Assembly (NCBI GenBank): GCA_018398815.1
Contig: CM031596.1
Location: forward strand, 66,373,442 to 66,437,441
Reading direction: 5' to 3'
DNA length: 64,000 nt
Source of the DNA: Conus ventricosus
Lineage: Eukaryota; Mollusca; Gastropoda; Neogastropoda; Conidae
Shown: positions 25,471 through 37,065 of the stretch, piece after piece
How the letters are laid out: every line of letters begins with the position of its first letter
Position numbering within the stretch: position 1 is the stretch's first letter
The notes under the pieces: model-generated
Database searches by the model: none
Seen by the model: only the letters and a program-made list of their open reading frames with translations
Told to the model about the DNA's origin: nothing
Program-made: the position numbers and the translations under genes

Positions 25471-27829
25471 CTGGAAACAAAATGGCAGTGACATTTGCAT
25501 AAATACATGTATACTACCAGTCAAGCAAATGAAATGTGTTTGCAGAATAGGTTTGAAGATGGACCTAAAAAACAAATTTGTTTTTTCAACATCTGCATTT
25601 GGGTGCAGGAAATGAAACAATTTTCCAACAGCTTTCCAACAGCCTGCAAAAAGATAAAAGACCCACCTGTCGGTTGGCAGACTCACTGAGGTAGTGAGTT
25701 ACCTACACACATGTGTACGTTTATTTTGGTTTTGATGGGGAAGGGGACAGGTCATAAAAACAAAAAGGCTTCATGAACTGACACAGAACAACAAAAAAAT
25801 GTTGCAAACTGTCACATGTCTATTCCTTTGACTCAAGCTTTGACTCAAGCATTTCTACGATTTTGTGAGAATTCTTACCGAAATGTTTCCAGGAAAAAAA
25901 CATACTTTTCAAAGACACGAAAACTATTTAAAGCAATGAGCACTTTGAGGCCGTTTGGTCCAAGACATGCCACATGATCAAACGCTAACAGCAAAATGAC
26001 ACAGGATATTCAGATGCACTGCATCATCGACCACCAGATTATGGAAGATTCCACTGTCTGGTTTTTGACTCAAGATTCTTTTAGCCTTCTACACCCCACT
26101 TATCAGACTGAGCGGCAATCCAGTACATCAATCTAAAGTGGAGTCTTTACCACTGGTGCCAACATCTGAAGTCAAAGTTCAGGACCTCGAGGATGAAAGG
26201 GATGGGGGAGGATCAGAGGTGGGGGGGGGGGGGGGGGCAGCCTGGTTGATGTCTGGAAGCATTTTTATCGTGCTACAGCTTCAGCTGACAAATATTGGGA
26301 GTTTTTCTCCCCCTGTTTGGATCAACACTTTTACCATGTCTAACTCTTGAAAGCTATAAATTTCAGTTTAACCCACTACTGCTTCCGCTAAAAAGTATGG
26401 GGAGGTTTTCTCCCCCTGTTTGGATCACTATTCTTACCATCTCAAACTCTTGAAAACCATAAATGTCAGTTTTATCGCCTACTGCTTCAGCTGATGAATA
26501 TTGGGTTTAATTCTTAATGATCATACATTACACCAATCTGCACGTAAACTGAACTCATGAACTGCTTGAAATCAAACCTAGGAGACAATCACATTCAAAA
26601 AGCAGTAACAGGAAGTGTGAGCTCTTCTCTGGTGGAAATAACATTTATCCCATTTCTAGAAAGGACAGCAACAACAGCAAAGCTGTTAGTGTGTTACTTA
26701 TTTCATGATTTCTTAAAATTCATTTTGTCTGCAATTTTGGATTCTTTGTGGAAGAACATAGCGAACAGTTGTTCTGATATTCCCTCTGTGTTCTTTAGTG
26801 TGTCTTAACTTGCTTCATATGACAAGAAAATGAATATGCACTTGAAGTAGATATGTCCAAAATAAAAGTCACAGAGACACTGTATACAGGAGACTTGTCC
26901 AACTTCATCAATCTTTTCTTCTTTTTGTTAGAAACAGTTATCAGGTACTGACGACCTTTAGCAGATTAGTAATTCATAAAGCAATGAAAAGAAATTTATC
27001 AAGCCACAATTAAACAACTCATCAGATTTCAATTTATAATTTTCTTTAAACATAAAAAGCATCATTCTGAAGTGATATTTGTGTACCTGAATTGAGCAAC
27101 ATTTGCAGACAACTCACCCAGTCAATTAAAACACACTGGTCACTGAAAATGCATTTTATTCTTTCTTTTTCCCTACCATTTCTGTTTATCATTTATCTCA
27201 ATGCAATCATTTAAAAAAATAAATGTATTCAAAGCTATTCTGTTCGTATTTTTTAAATTTCATTTATGTTGCATAATATTCACAGTGAACAAAATAAATT
27301 CATACATTCATATGGTACACAATGGTCACCTTATCCCAAAATTCCATGAAGATTTGTTGATAAACAACAAAGACAATACATCTTATAAAGATATAACTGT
27401 TTTCAGCTCTTCTCAGCATTTCCTTCTATGAGCGAAAGAAGCAACTGGAGTCAACATTTTACGAAATTGGGAGTTAAAAGCAAGGCATTTTCCATTATGT
27501 GCAGTTGATGACACTCACAGAACATCACTTTGGCTTCATTTTGTGACATTCTTTTTTGCTCCTTTCCTAACAAGACCCCCAAATCCCACATTTTCTTAAA
27601 ATTCTAATTCATTCTTTCTTTCTTTTTTTTTGATGAAATGATGCAATGCAACATTCATTGATTATGGGCCATGGTCACATTTCTGGCCAAGAAATAAGAG
27701 GATGAGAATGTTGAAGAGGCAGAAACTTTTTTGTCTTAAAAGAAATACCATGACATTAATTTCTATATGCAGGAAGCTGATACAGCTACATAACTATAAC
27801 CAACACAGGAGGAAGAAAGAGTACGTTAC
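25471..27829 (-). other. Rbfox last intron
   Basis: No additional exon is recognised. It contains a poly-G tract at 26,219-26,236 and a 103-bp tandem repeat (about 26,277-26,510, about 2.3 copies, marked by TCTCCCCCTGTTTGGATCA at 26,306 and 26,409). Confidence 0.7.
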
Positions 27830-27899
27830 CCCATAGCCTGGCATTGGCCCAATACTGTGTCCAATGTAAGATTCAGCAGCATATTCTCTTCCAGCATAC
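27830..27899 (-). CDS. Rbfox: Rbfox coding exon 8 of window: YAGREYAAESY exon, weak donor
   Basis: A 70-nt exon, phase 2 to phase 0. The first G completes a Thr codon with exon 7, followed by YAGREYAAESYIGHSIGPMP and GYG. It resembles the vertebrate [21 protein letters not shown] segment. The acceptor is AATTTCCAG. The donor is GGG/GTAACG, which lacks the +5 G. If the exon is skipped, exon 7 joins the last exon in a different frame that stays open for 72 codons past the junction, giving a different C-terminus (see findings). Confidence 0.92.
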
Positions 27900-28750
27900 C
27901 TGGAAATTCAGATCAGATCACCTGACTTCATGCCCAAACATTGCTAATCTGAGGCTTGTCATGTAACATAATATCATGATCAAGTCTCAACCAGTCTTGG
28001 ACTGTGCAACAGCCAGCAAGGCTGAGAGGGTCCATACATTTTCCTGACTTACATTAACCCTCTGCCTGCCGCATGACTTTGTGCTACATGACTATGTGAA
28101 TACCTTCCAAGTGAGGTAACTCCGCAACACATACACACTTGCCATAAAGAAACCTCAATAAAAACTTTGTTTTTAACTTATCTATTCTATAAAAGTAATG
28201 AAAAAAATTCAAAGACACCGCTCCATCCAAAACAGCTATTTTCTTCCATATATAGTGAACTGGTACACAAGGGAAAAAAAAAAAAACCGAACAGACTAAC
28301 TCTACTTCAGTGTTCTCGGCACTAAAACAATTTTCCCTAAATTCACTGTACCCACAGAATGTCATGGATTAGGAGCACAGAGTGGTTTTCCAGGTCTAAA
28401 CAATATACTGAAACATTCAGGAACAAAATAAAGTCATTCTATATGGTCTGCACACTAAATAGTCAACTTTTGTTGTGAAGGAAAAAAAAACACCCAAACT
28501 TCAACAATTTTGTTAAACTGAAGGCTACAAGATTTGTCTTCTAATTGCTGAGGAGAAAAAAATACCAAGAACAGATTACTGAATACTGGACTTTAGATTG
28601 TGATGGAATTCAGCAAAAATGTGCTTTTGCACAAGTGCACTGAGCTTCACTTCTTGTAGCCAACCACTCTAGTCCACAATTAAAGAATCTCTAGAAAGTT
28701 TTGTTTTTCGAATTTTCTTTTTTGCGGGGACTGGGCCAAGCAGCAATGGG

Positions 28751-28963
28751 CTATTCGACGTCATCATTATCATCGCCCGAATCATAATTGATTCTGGCCT
28801 CAAAATCAGTCAGCAGTTGATCTTTATTTATAACTAGGTCAAGATCGACGTCTGAATCGTCTCGCTTTTAATCTTCAAGAGTGTAGCCTGCAAATACATT
28901 CTCTTCATCAATATCACTTCAGAAAATGAATTCTACAAGTTGCATAGTAACTTGATCTGCCAT
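28751..28963 (-). pseudogene. Decayed piggyBac-type transposase N-terminus
   Basis: It starts MADQVTMQLVEFIF, then reads SDIDEENVFAGYTLED and KRDDSDVDLDLVINKD, with two in-frame stops. Acidic SD(I/S)DEE-rich N-termini are typical of piggyBac transposases, and the same layout recurs at 37,386-37,517. Catalytic domains are absent. Confidence 0.55.
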
Positions 28964-29325
28964 TTTCCCAGAAAATCTTCGCAAAAAAACCCCCAAACTT
29001 TGAACATTCACAGACCTGCCAACCCCCTAAGAGACCAATGAGTAAGAATTGAAACTCAGCGAGGCAGAAATGTGTAATTTCTGAGAACTAAGAGTAATCA
29101 AGCGCGACATTTACCTTTTTTCAAACAAACACGATGCGATGAAACTGTTCGCACAATTTTTGTGAACTTTACTTTTCTTCAAAAACAAGCTTTTCTCACA
29201 AGAAATCTTTTACAAATTATGAAAATGTAAAATACACTGGAAACACACAAAACTCCCCTAAACCATCATGGCATGGCACACCAAGGCTTGATAGTGCACC
29301 AGAAACAACCTAAAAAATTGTAAAG

Positions 29326-29647
29326 GAAATGAGGCAGGGAACAGTAAACAATAAACAAGTGGGGTAACGTTTGCTCCCATAAGGAAACCTAACACAAAGT
29401 AACTTTTATTCAAGACTGTGGCACAGCCTTTAAAGCTTTAAGGTCAGACCAATACATAGACGAACAATCTAATAGTGGGGGAAAAAAACAAGCGCAGGCC
29501 AACAACTCAACTGTCTTGATAGTAATGACTTGTTAAAGATTTGGACTTAAGGAGGGGGGGGATGTGGGAGGGGGAGGGGGTGGGGGGGTGGGAAGGGGGG
29601 AGTTCGAAGATGGAGAAACTGGGAACATAATGAAATTAAGAAAATAT
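29326..29647 (+). repeat. Dispersed repeat copy 2 (first copy at 187-361)
   Basis: It starts AAATGAGGCAGGGAACAGTA and ends AACATAATGAAATTAAGAAA. Relative to copy 1 it has about 130 bp of extra sequence before the G-rich tract. Confidence 0.7.
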
Positions 29648-29722
29648 ATAACCTAAAAAATTTTCTCCCCTGTTGCTGATTCTGTGCATGTGGGGTTGGC
29701 TATCAGCTCAGTGGCGATTGTG

Positions 29723-30143
29723 TCATTTTTTAAGTATCGCACCACCCCTGGAAAGAATTTGGGATGCATGGTCGGCTGGGCTAAGAGCGATGTTGTGCTC
29801 GACGAAAAATCCGGCCACCAATGCTTCAGCCCGAATGACCCTTTTCCTAATTTCATCCTCTTTTTGAGGTGTCTACAGTCTGAAAAAACTGTGTGATGCT
29901 GGAAGAATTTGGCGCGTTAGAGGAATCGATGTGCTTGCGTGACTCAAGGTGACGCTTCACATCCACCATCCCGCCATGGGAAATTGTGAAGTCCGACTCG
30001 CAAGTGGTACACCGTGCACAATTTACACCTTTAACCGAAGGTCGTATGCAGGGGAACTTTTCCGAGTATTCTTTTCCGAACTTTTGACCAAGTTTTTTCT
30101 TTATCGCATCTTGTCCAAAACTTTCTACTCCACGTTTCGACAT
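29723..30143 (-). pseudogene. hAT transposase N-terminus, frameshifted (BED-like zinc finger)
   Basis: It starts at ATG 30,143: MSKRGVESFGQDAIKKKLGQ, then a finger NCARCTTCESDFTISHGG...VKRHLESRKH (CxxC, H-x4-H), then a stop at 29,853. A one-base shift restores DEIRKRVIRAEALVAGFF and VEHNIALSPADH to a stop at 29,725. Finger plus IRAEALV..F..EHN.....ADH is typical of invertebrate hAT transposases. The rest of the catalytic region is missing, so the copy is non-autonomous. Confidence 0.82.
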
Positions 30144-31566
30144 TTTCGTAGCTAAAACTTCGAAAGGACGCCAACTTCGCTGAATTGTAAAGATGGTGAA
30201 ACGAACTGCGCATGACCGGAAACGCTTCTTGAAGATTACTGGTTATACGCACGGCGCCGTGCGTGTCTGTACATAAGCCGATTTTTTTCGTCCGGTTTTT
30301 GTTGTTGTTGTTGTTGTTGATAACTTTCAATGCGTAATTTTTTGGCTAAATGCGTAAGGGGGTAATAAATTACGCAAAATGCGTAATGGTTGGCAGGTCT
30401 GCATTCACAGCAGCGAAACTACTCCACCGAAACACTTGCAACAAAAAACAAAATGGCATCCAGAAACTTCCGTACCGGAAGACTCTTCTGTCGTGATTGC
30501 ATTCTGGAATATGCGATGGTGAAAGCGAAAGTCGTTGACCTAGTATTCAGCGGTCGATATGGTATTCAGATAGAGGAAATCTCGCGGTCGATCTTGGTTG
30601 ATCCGGTAGGCATTGGGTTACAGTTTGTCATTACCCATAATTTTTAATCATTTTTCGATTATTTGCTTTTGCTTTGGTGGTCTGCTTACTTATTACATAG
30701 TTTGCTTTGCATACTTTCTCACTGATTAAGATTATTCTACTCTGAGTTTTCCAATAAGCAATAAAGATGAAATGTGTGGGTTAATCAAGAGCACAGCGAA
30801 GTCTTCTTTCAGGGTTCCTACAGACTCCCAAGAACAAAATTCTAGGAGTTTTCAAGGAGCGTTTATTTCATTTCAAGGCAAGAGGTGGCACGAAAATTAA
30901 ACCATTGTTCTTTTAAAACTTCATTTTTTTCTATTGTTTATGTTAAAAAGAACATGGAAAAAACATATTTGGGCAATTTCAAAGCTCTTGTTGTGATTTG
31001 GGGACCATAAACGGGGGTAAAATTATGAGAATTGAAAAAAAAAGGTACATGACAAGAACTGTATTTGTATCATAGCAGACATGTTAGGCACTTGAAACAT
31101 GACTTTTCTTGTTTTGCTGAGCAGTAGTAATGCAATGTCAAAAGTATTTTTATATGCTGTTTTGCTGAGCTTAAGTAATTACAAAAGGATTTTTATTTTT
31201 CTAAACTGCTTTTTTTTTCCAATATTTTTTTTTCCATATGGTGGCCATCAGGCTTCGCGTTTCATTGCTTTCGAATTATTCCAATAGAAATAGCAAATGA
31301 TACGTGCTGTTTTGACTTATAAATAAAATATAATTGCATGCAGAAATCATTTCTGATCAAAAGGGAAAAAACATACCAAGCTAGCTAGTCTGGATCCAGA
31401 GATATTGTACTCCTTGCACATCAACCATTGTTGAAAAAAGTTATTTTGAGAAAACTGCATTTGACAATACAGAAGTTAAGCAATTTTCACACACACCTCC
31501 TTCAAATGAAGTCATTTTTTTACGAAGAAAAATGTGAAAATAGGCAAAATGAGCACCACAGATGGT

Positions 31567-33166
31567 CAGGGATGAAAACAGTTTTAAAAAAAAAAAGAGG
31601 AGATTGGCGGGGATCTGGGGGTTCACCATGGGCCCCCAGTGGGGTACATGGGCAACAGCCCGGCGGGGTCAGGGGGCAGCGCCCCCTGAAGCTGAAGCAT
31701 ATTTTGTATTAAATAAGGCATAAAAATCTTTAGAAATCACTTTCTTGCTTCTAAACAACTCATTCTATAGAACAGCTTTCAACACCATGAAAACTGAGAC
31801 TGATGTGGAAAGAGACTATGTCAATTGAGACAAACATTTAGTATGATGAATCCTCAGAACTCTAGCTAAAGAAAATTTGACAAACAGTGCTTTCAGGACA
31901 TAAAGAATAAGGCCTGTAGATAAGTAAATCAGAGTGGGAAATCAAACTAAGTAAATCAGATGTATGAAAACGACTGCTGGACTTCAATAAACACAATATG
32001 AAAAATGATTACTTTGAAGTCCTTTTGAAAAAACAAAACAAAAAAACTGAAGCTTTTGGGCCTTAGACCCTTCGTCAGGAAACACTAAACACAAAAAAGA
32101 ACAAATGACATAAAAACAAACTGATGTCACAACAGTACACCCCCCCCCCCCACTTCCCCCTTACAACTAATCATATCCTCCCCCCCTTGACAAGTGTGTG
32201 CGTGTGTGTGTGTGTGTGTGGGTGATTGTGTGCGTGTGTGGGGAGGGGGGGGGGGGGTGTTTTGTGTGTGTGTGTGAGGTGGGGACGGGGTGGGGGGGAA
32301 GGGGCGAAGTGTGTGGGGTATGTGTGTTGTGGGTGAGGTGGGGGTTAGGGAGGAGGAGGAGAAGAGGAAGTATATAGGTAGTGAGGGGAGTGGGCTGGTG
32401 GAAAAGGATTTCATAGGGGGCTGTTATACTTAACAAATGTAGCAAACGTTTGCATTATACCAGGGAAAGTGTTACACAATACTGTTGTGACATCAGTTTA
32501 TTTTGATGTCATTTGTTCTTTTATAGGCCCTATTCTTTTTGTCACTTTGACTTTTTTTTCCCTTGCTTTGAAGACTCTACGAGTGGAAGTACTTGAGTAG
32601 GAGTCAAACTATCTTTGGAAATTAAACGTAGATTGTTGCATACCCAATGATCTGAAAACATGCTGTAATGGTGGGGGAAACACACACATTTTCTGTTGGT
32701 GACTGGGACGCTCGATGTGATCTCTGATTGCCACAAAGCCACGACTACCAAAGTAGACACGTTTTTGGCAAGGCTCGCAAAACACTTCAAATTCGCTGTC
32801 TTTGTCATGTTTTCTTATTACATCCGCGACTCTGCGGTCACACACGTCCTTCTGCTGCCACTCGGTCTTCTAGTGGTTCACATACTTCTTTCTTTTTTTT
32901 TTCCGTTTTGTTTGCACTCAACTCGCGGCAAACTCTCACTGTGAATCGACGCCATGATGAGAATTGATACTGGAAGGAAGCAGAATGAGAACTACGCCGT
33001 TTAAGAACATTCCCGACAGCGAAGAAATTCGCTGTGCAGGCAAGTTGAGATCGTTTCTGAGCTTCATTCTTCGAATAATTTTTTCGGCGGAGACTTTTTC
33101 TTTCGGCGGAGATGCGAAAAAATAACGGCGGAGACGGCGGAAACGGCGGAGGAGTTTTCATCCCTG
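31567..33166 (-). mobile_element. CAG-CTG element B (1.6 kb) with zinc-finger ORF
   Basis: Perfect 13-bp inverted ends CAGGGATGAAAAC / GTTTTCATCCCTG are flanked by ATGGT on both sides (31,562-31,566; 33,167-33,171). It holds the G-rich phrase set shared by elements D and E (CCCCCAGTGGGGT, GCCCCCTGAAGCTGAAG), GGCGGA repeats near the right end, a GT-rich block at about 32,195-32,340 and the ORF at 32,609-32,845. Confidence 0.82.
32609..32845 (-). pseudogene. Element B ORF: CxxC...H...H finger
   Basis: This fragment contains FEVFCEPCQKRVYFGSRGFV and AIRDHIERPSH, i.e. CxxC, GSRG, DH-x5-H as in element D (CTWCNDAIKYGSRG). No in-frame ATG starts it; the frame upstream is interrupted at about 32,870. 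The NKWxWxW motif of the other copies is not intact here. Confidence 0.5.
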
Positions 33167-33282
33167 ATGGTTTTAACAAGACTGTCTTGAGCACAAAAAC
33201 ACATAAAACCCAAAACACAATTTTTGAAATAAAATGGTCAAATTTTCGTGCCACCTCTCTACTCTACTTGCATAAAAATTGA

Positions 33283-33534
33283 AAAAAGAAATGGCAGTTT
33301 GATTTTTTTGCGTTCAGGTTGATGAAAAAATCATTTAAAAACATTTTACAAACATCGTCTGCGATTCAACCAAGGAGATAATTTGTAACTTCATCAATTT
33401 TGATGAAGTTACAAAATTATCTCCCTTGATAAAATCGCAGACGATCCGGGATCGCGACGATGTTTGTAAAAATTTGTTTTAAAATAGTTTTTCATTAACC
33501 TGAACGCAGAAAAATCAAACTGCCATTTCTTTTT
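33283..33534. repeat. Palindromic MITE
   Basis: Near-perfect inverted arms of about 115 bp (left AAAAAGAAATGGCAGTTTGA, right inverse) meet at ATCAATTTTGAT near 33,400. It lies in the right arm of the outer hAT-like element. Confidence 0.88.
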
Positions 33535-34054
33535 GCCACATTAAAGATTTTTGGAGCTGATGGCTTAATTTTCAAAGGTTTTCAAGGAGGTTTGCTCAAC
33601 AGAACCACATTTTATTGATTTTCAAAGGTTTTCAAGGTCTTGAAATTGCCTGTCAGAATTCAAGGAGTTTCAAGAAGCGTACGAACCCTGTCTTTTGCTT
33701 GAACTCTTCTTTTGGGAAGCAAATAAAAAACAAAACCTTGAACCTGTAAGTTAAAAAGCGTGCAACTTGATACTTGAACTAGTCTGCAAAAGGTGTGCTT
33801 CCCTCTCAACTTGTTGCTGCTTGGTTCCCTGAGGTCTTTTAAGATACAGTTCTAAAGAACTTTTTAAAAAATTGTATGGTGTACAACTTCACTTCAGCTG
33901 GACGGGAAAGGGCTTCAAATCTGCATCAAACATGGGACAAGCGTCGAAAGAACACATAAAAATTCAGCTGCATCGCAAACAGAACTTAAAAAGAACAATA
34001 AAAAAGAGAACAGGACCCAAGCAAACGTCTTCTAACTGTTCAAACAAAACATAC

Positions 34055-34173
34055 GTAGCAGTTGCGTAGGGTGCAGCAGAAGCCATTGCAGCAGGAATTG
34101 CGTAGCGTGTTGCTGCAGGAGCTGTGGGATAGCCAGCCGCAGCAGCAGCATAAGGCTGGGTAGTTGCCACCAA
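34055..34173 (-). CDS. Rbfox: Rbfox coding exon 7 of window: Ala/Tyr/Pro-rich C-terminal domain
   Basis: A 119-nt exon, phase 0 to phase 2, encoding LVATTQPYAAAAAGYPTAPA, then ATRYAIPAAMASAAPYATA and T. This low-complexity Tyr/Ala/Pro composition is typical of the Rbfox C-terminal domain, which in vertebrates mediates assembly with the LASR splicing complex through its tyrosines. The acceptor is TTGTCTGTCAG and the donor is CTAC/GTATGT at 34,054. Exons 7 and 8 together are 189 nt and phase-symmetric. Confidence 0.92.
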
Positions 34174-35982
34174 CTGACAGACAACAAAACGAGCCTCACT
34201 AATACAGCACATACTTATTGCGGTAATAATGAGAGTATCATAATAATACAAATAATACTTTTCATAATAATGGCAACAGTAGTTTTTATCCATAAAAAAA
34301 CTTCCATCACTACTGACTAGTTTTCATTTACTATGCACTCAAAACCTTTGCAAGATTATTGGCAAACCCAATTTTAGATGTTTTCAATCAACATTGTCAA
34401 GCCTGAACACCTATAAACACTGAGAATTAAAACAACGATTCTTTTTCTTTCTGTTCTCATTTGTTTCCACAGGTTTCAAAATTGTGAACAGTTCAAAACT
34501 ACCATCAATGTCAATTCAGCACTGGCAGACCACTCTGCCTGCATTTCAATTTTGGGTACCTCTGAAAACATGTGATGTATGATGTGATGTTAACCGTCTG
34601 GTAACATAAACTAGTTAACATTACAGATGAAATTCTGTTCTTCAGTTTCCGTTATTGTGGTGGTGTTAAAACAAAAAAATGTTCATGTAAAATTTTCAGA
34701 CTTTCCGCAGCTTTTCAACACAACATTAATCCTTCAGTTCGAAAGGGTGCCCATCTCATTGGTTGAACAACTAAATCCAACTTTGTCAGATATTTGAATG
34801 TATTCCTAAAATCTATTTTCGATACAGATTCGCTCTAGTCGACTAATCATGCTTTGTTTCAAAATGGCTAATAACAGCAACATTGTTCAAGGTCAAAGGA
34901 CCAAGGAAAATTTCATTTGTCTACCAATGTCAAACCAGAAAAAGTTGGGGCACTTGTTGGGTAAGACACATTGTTTGTTACGCTGTTTCATATCTCATCA
35001 TTTCAGTTAATTTGATTAGTCTGATTGAAACAATGATCAATGTGGTGGTGCACATAGAATTCTGATCTACATGGAGCAAGCTGACAGGTTCTGTCAGAAA
35101 TTACTTCACTGTCTTCCACTATGCATTGAAATTTGATTGATGATTACTTGAATATTATTACTCGATGCAAATACAAGTTTAAAGGTATGAAAATATTAAG
35201 GTTAGAATCTATTTGATTACAAATGGGTGTTTTTCTATGTCACAAAAGATTGCTGATATTTGAAGCAGATGGCAGTATCATCTGCTAATACTGGCTGCTA
35301 GGGCTATGAAAGGACATAACTCACTATCCTTTGATAATCATGAGAAGAATAAACAGGGCAAAAGAAAGTGGCATGCGCTAAAGAGGATGAAGGGATATAA
35401 TAGGGTTGGATTGTGTACAATTTTGTGTGTGAGATTTTTATGAAACTTATGTTCTCAGATAAAAGGAAATAGTTTCTTTTGGTGCTGAATTGAAGAAGTT
35501 ATTTCCCACACTTTGAATTGAAGAAGTTATTTCCAACACTTTAAGTGAAACAGAATCAACTGGATTGCAAATCATATAGAAATTAATTTGAAAATATCAA
35601 TTATATTCCAAACAAATAATTGCTTCAGTAGTAAACATCAGTTAACATAAATATTTTAATATTGCTCATGTTTTTAAAAAAAAAATTTTTTAAAAGAAAA
35701 CTTCCAGTCTGGAAAAAAAATCCACATTTATGTTCATTGAATATTCATTGCACTTAGGTGGAGATTAAGATTAAAATATTTCTTATTTAACAACTGTTGA
35801 CTGAATTAAATGTGCACCGGCAATGAAAGCAGATCTGAAAATGTGATACTACATATAGCTGATTTTGTTTGCATAGCCTACTTTAAAGATGTTTAAACAT
35901 GATGTTCTTCTCATGGGCATGTGTATGTGTACGAGTGAGTGCGTTTGTGCATTCATGACTCGTCCACACACACACACACACA
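34174..35982 (-). other. Rbfox intron segment (6/7), exon-7 side
   Basis: No exon is recognised. It has a 33-bp local duplication at about 35,490-35,545 (GAATTGAAGAAGTTATTTCC). Otherwise it is AT-rich and unremarkable. Confidence 0.6.
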
Positions 35983-36560
35983 CAGGGCTTAAACAGGAGG
36001 AGGAAAAAACCACTGAAACTAGGGGGGTCCGGGGGCATGCTCCCCCGGGAAAATTTTTTAAAAAACCGAGTGTAAATCTATGCCATTTCGCGCTTTCTGG
36101 ACACAATTTCAAGAGTTATTTAGTGCATAAAAATTGCTGTAAACACATAATTATTACACGAAGACATATTTGGGACAAGGGGAGAAGGGGTTAAACACAT
36201 AATAAAATGAACACTCCCCCTTTAACTTGAGTGTTTTACAGTGTTCACCAACTATAGTCTTTGGATGAAATCTCACTTCTGGGGTTGCTCAATAAGTTTC
36301 ACTTTTCAGGTTTAAATGATCACACAATATCAAGTTTGAAGTTGGTGCACACAAAGTCAGTAACTGCATCAAACACTTTAAAGTTCAGTCTCATATAACA
36401 GAGATCAACTTGCGGAATCAGCACATTTTGAAAGTCACAATATCCAAATTTTGATAAATGAGAAACTTGTGGAATCAGCACATACTGAAAGTCAAATTTT
36501 GAAGTTCCTAAATTATAATAAACACTGAAATAATAAACACTGAAATACAGGATTTCACAA

Positions 36561-36591
<31 letters not shown>

Positions 36592-37065
36592 GCTTTGTCA
36601 TTTGGGTGTTTGGGTGGTGGAGGCATTAAAGAAACATAGCAAGGAACTCTGTTTCTTCTTGCTGCTTGCATTGTCTGCACTGTCTTTGCCATCCACCTTC
36701 TTGCTTACTTGAATTTCAACCCTATCTTTGTCTGCTGTTTCCTTGCTTTCTCCTGTCTGGCTTTCACACTCTACAATTTTTATTTCATTCTCATCCACCT
36801 TCTTGCTGACAACTTGACTTTGATTAGTTTGAACCCTATCTTTTTCCTTGCTGCCTCCCGCCTGGCTTGCACTCTCCACATTTTCTATATCACCCTCTTT
36901 TTTCCCCACAGGATTGCAATGTTCTATCCTGGCACGTTTTACTGCTGCTAAAGTGTCTTCAGTGACCTTTCTTGTAGTTCCACTCAGCGTCTTGACGTTT
37001 GACACGTGCTTCGCTGAACGAATGTGATCAAGAGCTTTCTTCCCGCGACCACCGTAACACTTCCC

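Larger units (their letters stand above)
29011..30401 (-). mobile_element. hAT-type element with perfect TIRs and 6-bp duplication CATTCA
   Basis: It is bounded by perfect 14-bp inverted repeats CAGACCTGCCAACC / GGTTGGCAGGTCTG and flanked on both sides by CATTCA (29,005-29,010 and 30,402-30,407). It is 1,391 bp long and inserted in the 5' part of the piggyBac-like element. Internally it holds a second copy of the window-start repeat (29,326-29,647) and a broken hAT transposase start. Confidence 0.88.
28054..30621 (-). mobile_element. piggyBac-like element in a TTAA site, interrupted by a hAT element
   Basis: The left end is TTAA-CCCTCTGCCTGCCG, a classic piggyBac-type terminus. The right end, CCGGTAGGCATTGGG-TTAC, is its diverged inverse, and its TTAA has mutated to TTAC. 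A decayed acidic N-terminal ORF lies at 28,751-28,963. Without the 1.39-kb hAT insertion the element is about 1.2 kb, too short for a full transposase. Confidence 0.7.
30881..33258. mobile_element. Middle-layer element with GAGGTGGCACGAAAATT ends
   Basis: The left end is AGAGGTGGCACGAAAATTAA and the right end is its inverse (AATTTTCGTGCCACCTCT), with further partial match CCATT inside. No target duplication was found and the superfamily is unknown. Confidence 0.6.
30810..33690. mobile_element. Outer hAT-like element (CAGGGTTC ends) with nested insertions
   Basis: Ends CAGGGTTCCTAC and GTACGAACCCTG, with flanking TCTTT on both sides (30,805-30,809; 33,691-33,695). Subterminal TTTTCAAGGAG / TTTCAAGGTCTTGAAA repeats match those of the element at 21.9 kb. 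It contains an element at 30,881-33,258, which contains element B at 31,567-33,166, plus a palindromic MITE at 33,283-33,534. Confidence 0.75.
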
